Shown: piece after piece, positions 59,250-64,000 of the stretch
Layout of the letters: each line of letters begins with the position of its first letter
Numbering within the stretch: position 1 is the stretch's first letter
Origin: Camarhynchus parvulus
Taxonomy: Eukaryota; Chordata; Aves; Passeriformes; Thraupidae
Assembly (NCBI RefSeq): GCF_901933205.1
Contig: NC_044590.1
Coordinates: 14,163,501 to 14,227,500, forward strand
DNA: 64,000 nucleotides
Direction of reading: 5' to 3'
Position numbers and translations under genes: made by a program
Notes under the pieces: generated by a model
Told to the model about the DNA's origin: nothing
Seen by the model: the letters and a program-made list of their open reading frames with translations, nothing else
The model's database searches: none

Positions 59250-60650
59250 GGTGAGTACAGGGGAACCCCACGGCGCGGCCACCGACCCGCAGCGGGTGCG
59301 ATGACTGCGGCGAGACGCGGCTCTGCTGTGACTGCGATGCCTCTGTTGTGACATGGCTGCGATGTCACAACCGATCCGCGTCTGCTCCGCGCGCAGCGGG
59401 ACGGAACCGCGCTGACAGGGACGAGTCCGTGGCCCGGCGCGGCGGGAGCGGCCCATCCACCGCATCCCCCCCCGCGCCCTGGCTCGGCGGGACCAGGCAG
59501 CGGGCAGCCCGCACCCCGGGGCCTCCAGCGCGCAAAGGGACCCGCTTCCCCCCGACCGCCAAGTTTAAAGACTTAATTATTGATATTCCTGAGCACCGCA
59601 GCCGAGATGCCAAAGGGGAACTGCGCCCTGCGGGCGGGCTCCGATACCCCGCACCCGTTGGGGGGGAGGGGGGGGCGCTTCCCCCTCCCTGGCCGGGAGG
59701 AGCCTCGGCTCAGCACCGTGGGGAGCCCGCCCCGCCTCCGCCCCCGGCCCCGCACTCCCCGGGACCCGCCGCCGCTGCCGGGGGCGCCCGGCCCGCGCTG
59801 CCGGCCCAGAGCCGGCGAGGCCCGGTCGGGGGCGAACGGCAAGGCCGGCGAGACAGGCCGCGGCCCCCCCCGCGCTGCCGCAGCCCGGGGGCGGGGGAGG
59901 GCGGCGCGGCGGGACCCGGGGCACCGCCGCCCCTCCCCGCGGCCGGAGCCATGACAGGGCCGGCGGCCGCTCCGGCCCCCGCCCGCTCCGCGGCCCGCGC
60001 CACCGCCGCCGCGTTCATTCATAGCGCCGCCCTGGCGCAGCCCCACCGCTGCGCCGGCCCCGCCAGGCGGGCGAACCCAAAGTTCGGGGCAGAACTTACC
60101 CAAAATGGCTCCGCAGCCGCCCCAACACAAACAGCTTTTATTTGGTGAAGTTTAGCCCAGCACCCAGCAAGGACACCCTAACCTCGCTCGGGCCCGCCCC
60201 CGCAGCGCGCCCATTGGCTGCCCAGAGCCGCGCGCCGCCGCCCATTGGCCTGTCGGCCCGTCAGCCGCGCGGCGCTCGCGCCAAGCTTGGCTGCAGCGCG
60301 CCCGCCGCTCGCTCCATTGTGCTCCTGTTTGCACCGATGAGAGCGCGGCGCTGATTGGCCGCGCCACCGCCCCCACGCGCCACCGCCCCGCCCGCGTGCT
60401 CCACGTCCGCCGAGCGTTGCCCGGATGTTAACGGGACCCGAGCCCCGCCCCGGGACCCGCCCGTGCCCCACCGCGACCCGCCCGTGCCGCCCCGCCCGGC
60501 CCTGCTGTGCCGCTGCGTCTGCCCCGTCCCTGCAACGCGCTCCCTGCAGGCGCTGCCGCCCACGCCCGCCGAAATCCTCGAGGTGCGAAGGCGCCCACGG
60601 GCGGCCCCGCATGGAAGAATAGCGCGGGAGCGGCCTCGGAGGCCGCAGGC
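59250..60650 (-). promoter_or_regulatory. CHD6: CpG-island promoter of CHD6
   Basis: About 1.4 kb of very GC-rich DNA dense in CpG, in sharp contrast to the flanks. On the minus strand it holds three CCAAT boxes (complement of ATTGG at 60,213-60,217, 60,244-60,248 and 60,354-60,358), the first and third in NF-Y-like contexts, and GC boxes (for example around 60,193-60,203 and 60,383-60,395). There is no convincing TATA box. This is the usual architecture of a broadly expressed housekeeping-type promoter. CpG islands with CCAAT boxes often fire both ways, so an upstream antisense RNA on the plus strand is possible. Long open frames across the island, in both strands, are chance frames due to base composition. 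Confidence 0.85.
60100..60150 (-). other. CHD6: CHD6 exon 1 (noncoding 5'UTR), predicted
   Basis: On the minus strand inside the CpG island there is a textbook splice donor, TTTTGG|GTAAGT, with its GT complementing 60,098-60,099. No in-frame coding start precedes it, and the next exon supplies the initiator ATG, so this is a 5'UTR exon. The right boundary (transcription start) is not visible. I place it near 60,130-60,170 because the nearest CCAAT box is at 60,213-60,217 and such boxes usually lie 60-100 bases upstream of the start. The exon end carries GCCATTTTGG, a YY1-like motif touching the donor. Other first exons may exist elsewhere in intron 1. Confidence 0.6.
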
Positions 60651-63032
60651 CCGGAGGGAGGGAATGCCGCTCCCCAGAGAGGGGCTCCAGGAGATGGGCT
60701 GGGAGAAGGCTCGGGGCTTGGGCTGGGTGACTCACCTCTCCAGGGAGAAACTTGGCATGGAGCAAGTGGCAAGGTTCGGGTCCAGCACCAGTTAATGGTG
60801 AGCCCAGCCCGCCGAGGTGGGTTTTCCATTGGAATTCCTCACAACCACACTTCCTTGGGATGCCTGTTCCTGGTCACACAGTGTTGAGGGCTTTGCGCAG
60901 TAGCCACAGTCCCTCCTTCACCTCAGCACCCTGCAGCTGGACCAGCAGCACTCTCCTTTTGGTGACCCGCAGTGCCGTGCCTGCTGTTCTGTCTGGTAAG
61001 GTGGGAAAGCTGGGGAAGAGGAGCAGGGCTAGCTCCATCCTCCCTGCTGATGCAGAGGTGCTGTGGCACCAAAAGAAGCACTGCTGAAGATAATTAGCTG
61101 TGCTGAGACTCAGCCTGATGAACAGAGTACTGGGGAGTCCTCATGCAGCCATACTGCTTGCCAGGCCCCTTGGGAAGCTGGCATAGCCCTGTGCTGAAGC
61201 CCTGGACTGTTCATCCCCAGCTGGCGCTGATGTCTGGTGCTGTCTAGCTAGCATGTTCCTTTATGCTTCCCGGCTTTGCCCAGATGTTCTCCCCAGAGCT
61301 GTAGCGCTCTTCCACTGGTCGTGCAGATCCACTGGGTAACACCACTGAGCAGTGCTGGTGTCCTCTGCATGCACCTGTCACTGCACACTTGCACATTAAA
61401 CACAGCCAAGGGACATGGCTCCATCACAAATCTACACCCACCCCATTCCTGGACTCCTCCAAGTCCCCCACACAGACCAGTATACTGTGCTCTTCCTGGT
61501 GAAGCAGGTCTTCCTTCTCCATAGCATTCCCCTTTATCGTTTCTTGCTTGCTTCAACGCACATCTCCACCCTCCATCCTTTTTCCTCCCTCAATCTGGCT
61601 CCTTGCCCATGGATGGCACTGGTGGACACTCCTGAGATCTCACATGTTCAAATTCTTTCTGCTTATAGAGGGCCAGCACATGCGAAATATTCCTCTCCAG
61701 TGCCTTCCCCTTTCCCTAGACTTGCCTGCTCCTTCTCTAACCACCAGCCTTGCCTATCCGCGATGTGTTCATCCTGCACCAGGCAACCTTTGGCAAATCA
61801 ACATCATCCTGTGCTGTATCTTTGCTCTATCTCCAGAGCAGCACTTCAGCCTCAGAGTGAAGAATGCATGTTAACGTGGAATTAATTAGTACTTTATGAC
61901 CAGGGAACCAAAACACCTTATTCACTGATCAACCATTTTTTGCTCAGTTGCTCTCAAAAGGAGTGGCTTGTTGCTGTACAAGTAAAATGGGCTGGCCGGA
62001 GGTCAGGGACCAATAAAGCAAGGCACAAACAAATTTCCTTGCGAGATTCACATGATAAATATAATTTGGAAAGACATTGTTACAGAATTGCAAAAGTTTT
62101 GATGGAATGGGACCACAGGAGGTTATGCAAGGGGTTCCAGAGGTCCCTTCCCAGCACCACATTTATGATCAGCACAAGATGAGATCAGCCATGGCTCTGC
62201 CTACCTGAGCCACAGCACCTTCCATGGCCAGACATCCCCCCACTCATCCAGTGGCCTCTGTCAAGGCTACACCATCTCAATATACCACTTTAACCTTTCA
62301 GGACTGCGTTGTTACTGCTCCTTAATGTGTCACCAGGCACTGCCAAGAAGGTTTTGAGTCCATCATCTTTGAAATTGCTTTATCAGTACTTGCAGGCTGC
62401 TGTTGGCTCAGGTCCTGCTACCTCTTCACCAGGAAAAAGCAGCCCAGCTCCTCCAGCTGTATTCAAGGGCCCCCTTGGTTGTACATCGCTGATGTCTCTC
62501 TTGGCTTCTCAATTTTGTGGGTTCCAATACCGGACCAAAAAAAAAAAGAGAATGCATGATTTTATAACAGAAACTCATCTGCCCATTCAGTCTTAATCCA
62601 GGCCATGTCTGTTTATTATTTACAGAGTGGGATTGCTGTGTTTTAGACAAGGTGATTTAGAGAACTCTTCCAGAGTCAATAATTCATTGTGCTTGCAGCC
62701 CCCACACAGGACTAAGGAATGTGCCGAATCTGTGGCCTTTCCACCTAATCCCCTCACCAGGCCAGCATGAGCTTTGTTTTTGAGTGACTTCAGCATCCTT
62801 TGATGCCAGCACTAGACCCTCCCTCAGCCTCTCTGGAAAACAAGATTAAATCCTGAGTTTCACTGTTTCCAAATCCCCCTGGGCTCAGGTTGTAGCCCCT
62901 GTGAGTGCAGCTGAGCAGAGCTGGGGTCAGGCATTGCCTGGAACACAGCATTGCTGCCAGCACCCATCATTGTAGACAGTTTTTGGGATAACTCTCTTCT
63001 GATTTGAAGAAATAATAATAATAGTAGTTGTG

Positions 63033-63109
<77 letters not shown>

Positions 63110-64000
63110 CTGACATTTTATCATTTACAAATAGGGACTGTGGCAGTCTTCCATGAGAAAACTCCTCTGGGCTCAGGATACTTCCATACCTCACTGCCCA
63201 GATGGAACCTGCCTCCTTCCAGGGAGCTCAGCCAGTCCTGCACCAGCATGCATCCTTACCTGCATGCTTACCTGCAATGTGCTGTGTGGACGCTACTGCC
63301 CACTACATGCACAAAGCATCCACTGTGGCCCTGATTTACAGGTGTCCCCCACCCTGAAAGAGAAACTCATTACTGTTATGTACTTCTCTTGAAACCAGTG
63401 TTACCTGGAATCAGGAAAAGCAAAATGCAAACAAAGGTGGTTACTCCCAGCATCAGCCATCCCCAGGTGGGTGGTTGTGACCTGTATCACGTTCTCTGTG
63501 TCACTGGTGCAGAGACTCTGCTCTTGCAGCCCCTGCGTGCAGCTCTGTGAGGAGCAGCAAGAGATAAGCTGCCACCAGGGGCGGGGGACCTCAAATGTCA
63601 CATGCCACTCACAAGTGTCACTGATTTTTTCAAGCTCAGATTTTGCAGTAGAAGGTGCGTTCTCCCCCCAGGAGTGCTGGGCTGAGAGGCAGCACAGCTC
63701 CATGCCTGCAGACAGTGCCAAAGGCGCTGCACGTCCTGGCCATGAGCTCCAGAGACTTCCAATCCCTGCTTGAGATGCAGTAGCAGTGTGGATTGCCCAG
63801 GCAAACCTTGGGGCTGCAGCATTTTGGCCAGGCAGGTGCATGTGCCCAGCTGGCACACGCAGGTCTGGGCAACCCTCAGGCATCCACAAGCACAGTGCTG
63901 GGTGTGCCATCACAGGGACAGGCCCTGGCAGCTGCAGGGACAGCTTTGGCAGCAGAAAGGACAGAGTTCCTCAAGGCTGAAGAAATGCCAACTGTTTCCA
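60651..64000. other. Upstream intergenic DNA
   Basis: About 3.3 kb beyond the CHD6 promoter. Frames here match no gene I recognise. It contains the TAA microsatellite at 63.0-63.1 kb. A divergent noncoding RNA from the CpG island could run into this region on the plus strand; nothing in the sequence proves it. Confidence 0.5.
63009..63109. repeat. TAA/AAT trinucleotide microsatellite
   Basis: A short imperfect start (63,010-63,023) then an uninterrupted TAA run of about 25 units from 63,033 to 63,109. Long pure runs like this are usually length-variable. The poly-isoleucine or poly-tyrosine frame on the minus strand is an artefact. Confidence 0.97.

Larger units (their letters stand above)
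18215..60099. other. CHD6 intron 1 (41.9 kb)
   Basis: This very long first intron runs from donor GTAAGT (complement of 60,094-60,099) to acceptor TTGCAG (complement of 18,215-18,220). Long first introns are usual for CHD-family genes. It hosts nearly all mobile elements in the window. The stretches 32,850-38,550 and 45,000-59,200 look like plain single-copy intron with no recognisable coding sequence. Additional 5'UTR exons or alternative first exons could be present but cannot be told from sequence alone. Confidence 0.75.
1..60160 (-). other. CHD6: CHD6 gene, 5' portion (exons 1-6 and introns)
   Basis: CHD6 is a nuclear ATP-dependent chromatin remodeller of CHD subfamily III (CHD6-CHD9). 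Read on the minus strand, exons at 60,100-~60,150 (noncoding), 18,159-18,214, 8,423-8,916, 4,735-4,873, 4,062-4,211 and 1,278-1,343 join with consistent phases (0, 2, 0, 0, 0) and GT-AG splice sites. They give 294 codons that agree, in my recollection, with the N-terminus of vertebrate CHD6: a short first coding exon beginning MxMKIQKKEKQ, a lysine/proline-rich segment, and the family-conserved KRRSGRQVKRRKYNEDLDF block. The tandem chromodomains, SNF2 helicase, SANT-like and BRK parts lie past the left edge. Intron sizes are 41.9, 9.2, 3.5, 0.52 and 2.7 kb. The upstream limit is an estimated transcription start. CHD7, CHD8 and CHD9 share the conserved block but not this N-terminus. Confidence 0.93.

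Noticed and set aside
59348..60148. 266-codon plus-strand frame and several minus-strand frames in the CpG island
   Set aside because: GC-rich DNA lacks stop codons. The sequences are Pro/Ala/Arg/Gly-rich without domains, and this is the promoter and first exon region.
62927..63194. Poly-isoleucine and poly-tyrosine open frames
   Set aside because: They are translations of the TAA microsatellite.
1..64000. CRISPR array, bacterial operon, or phage features
   Set aside because: No regular short repeats with unique spacers and no prokaryotic gene organisation. The window is bird nuclear DNA.

Overview
This window is vertebrate, almost certainly passerine bird, genomic DNA. The evidence is: one large gene with short GT-AG exons and long introns; several CR1 LINE 3' ends carrying the avian ATTCTATG-type tail; a tRNA-Ile-derived SINE with a CR1-type tail (the TguSINE1 design known from passerines); and several avian-type LTRs. 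There are no bacterial-style operons, rRNAs, CRISPR arrays or plasmid features. Nearly all long open frames here are chance frames in GC-rich or repetitive DNA.

The single recognisable protein-coding gene is CHD6, a chromodomain-helicase-DNA-binding chromatin remodeller, on the minus strand. The window holds its 5' part: a CpG-island promoter (about 59.25-60.65 kb) with three CCAAT boxes; a short noncoding exon 1 ending in a consensus donor at 60,100; a 41.9-kb intron 1; a small exon 2 with the start codon (18,159-18,214); and coding exons at 8,423-8,916, 4,735-4,873, 4,062-4,211 and 1,278-1,343. All reading phases join, giving the first 294 codons. The chromodomains and helicase lie beyond the left edge of the window.

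From left to right: 0-1.3 kb, a solo LTR and intron 6; 1.3-18.2 kb, CHD6 coding exons with a CR1 piece and a solo LTR at about 15.9-16.3 kb; 19.0-25.6 kb, an endogenous retrovirus-like element with near-identical 347-bp LTRs, a tRNA-Trp-type primer site and a 5.9-kb interior without recognisable gag, pol or env; 26.7-32.9 kb, a repeat cluster (GC-rich LTR-like repeat, CR1, an LTR nested in another LTR with a clean 5-bp duplication, CR1, SINE); 32.9-38.5 kb, mostly plain intron; 38.5-41.7 kb, an A-rich tract, a decayed tandem array of about 155-bp units, and the inverted partner of the GC-rich block at 27.4 kb; 42.6-45 kb, CR1 fragments; 45-59 kb, mostly unique intron with one small CpG-rich patch; 59.2-60.7 kb, the promoter; 60.7-64 kb, upstream intergenic DNA with a TAA microsatellite.

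The most unusual items are the apparently non-autonomous retroviral element; a 248-bp block present twice in inverted orientation with 247 of 248 bases identical but clearly diverged flanks; and the decayed tandem array. None proves a new system. Identifications rest on reading the sequence and on family knowledge, without database searches.
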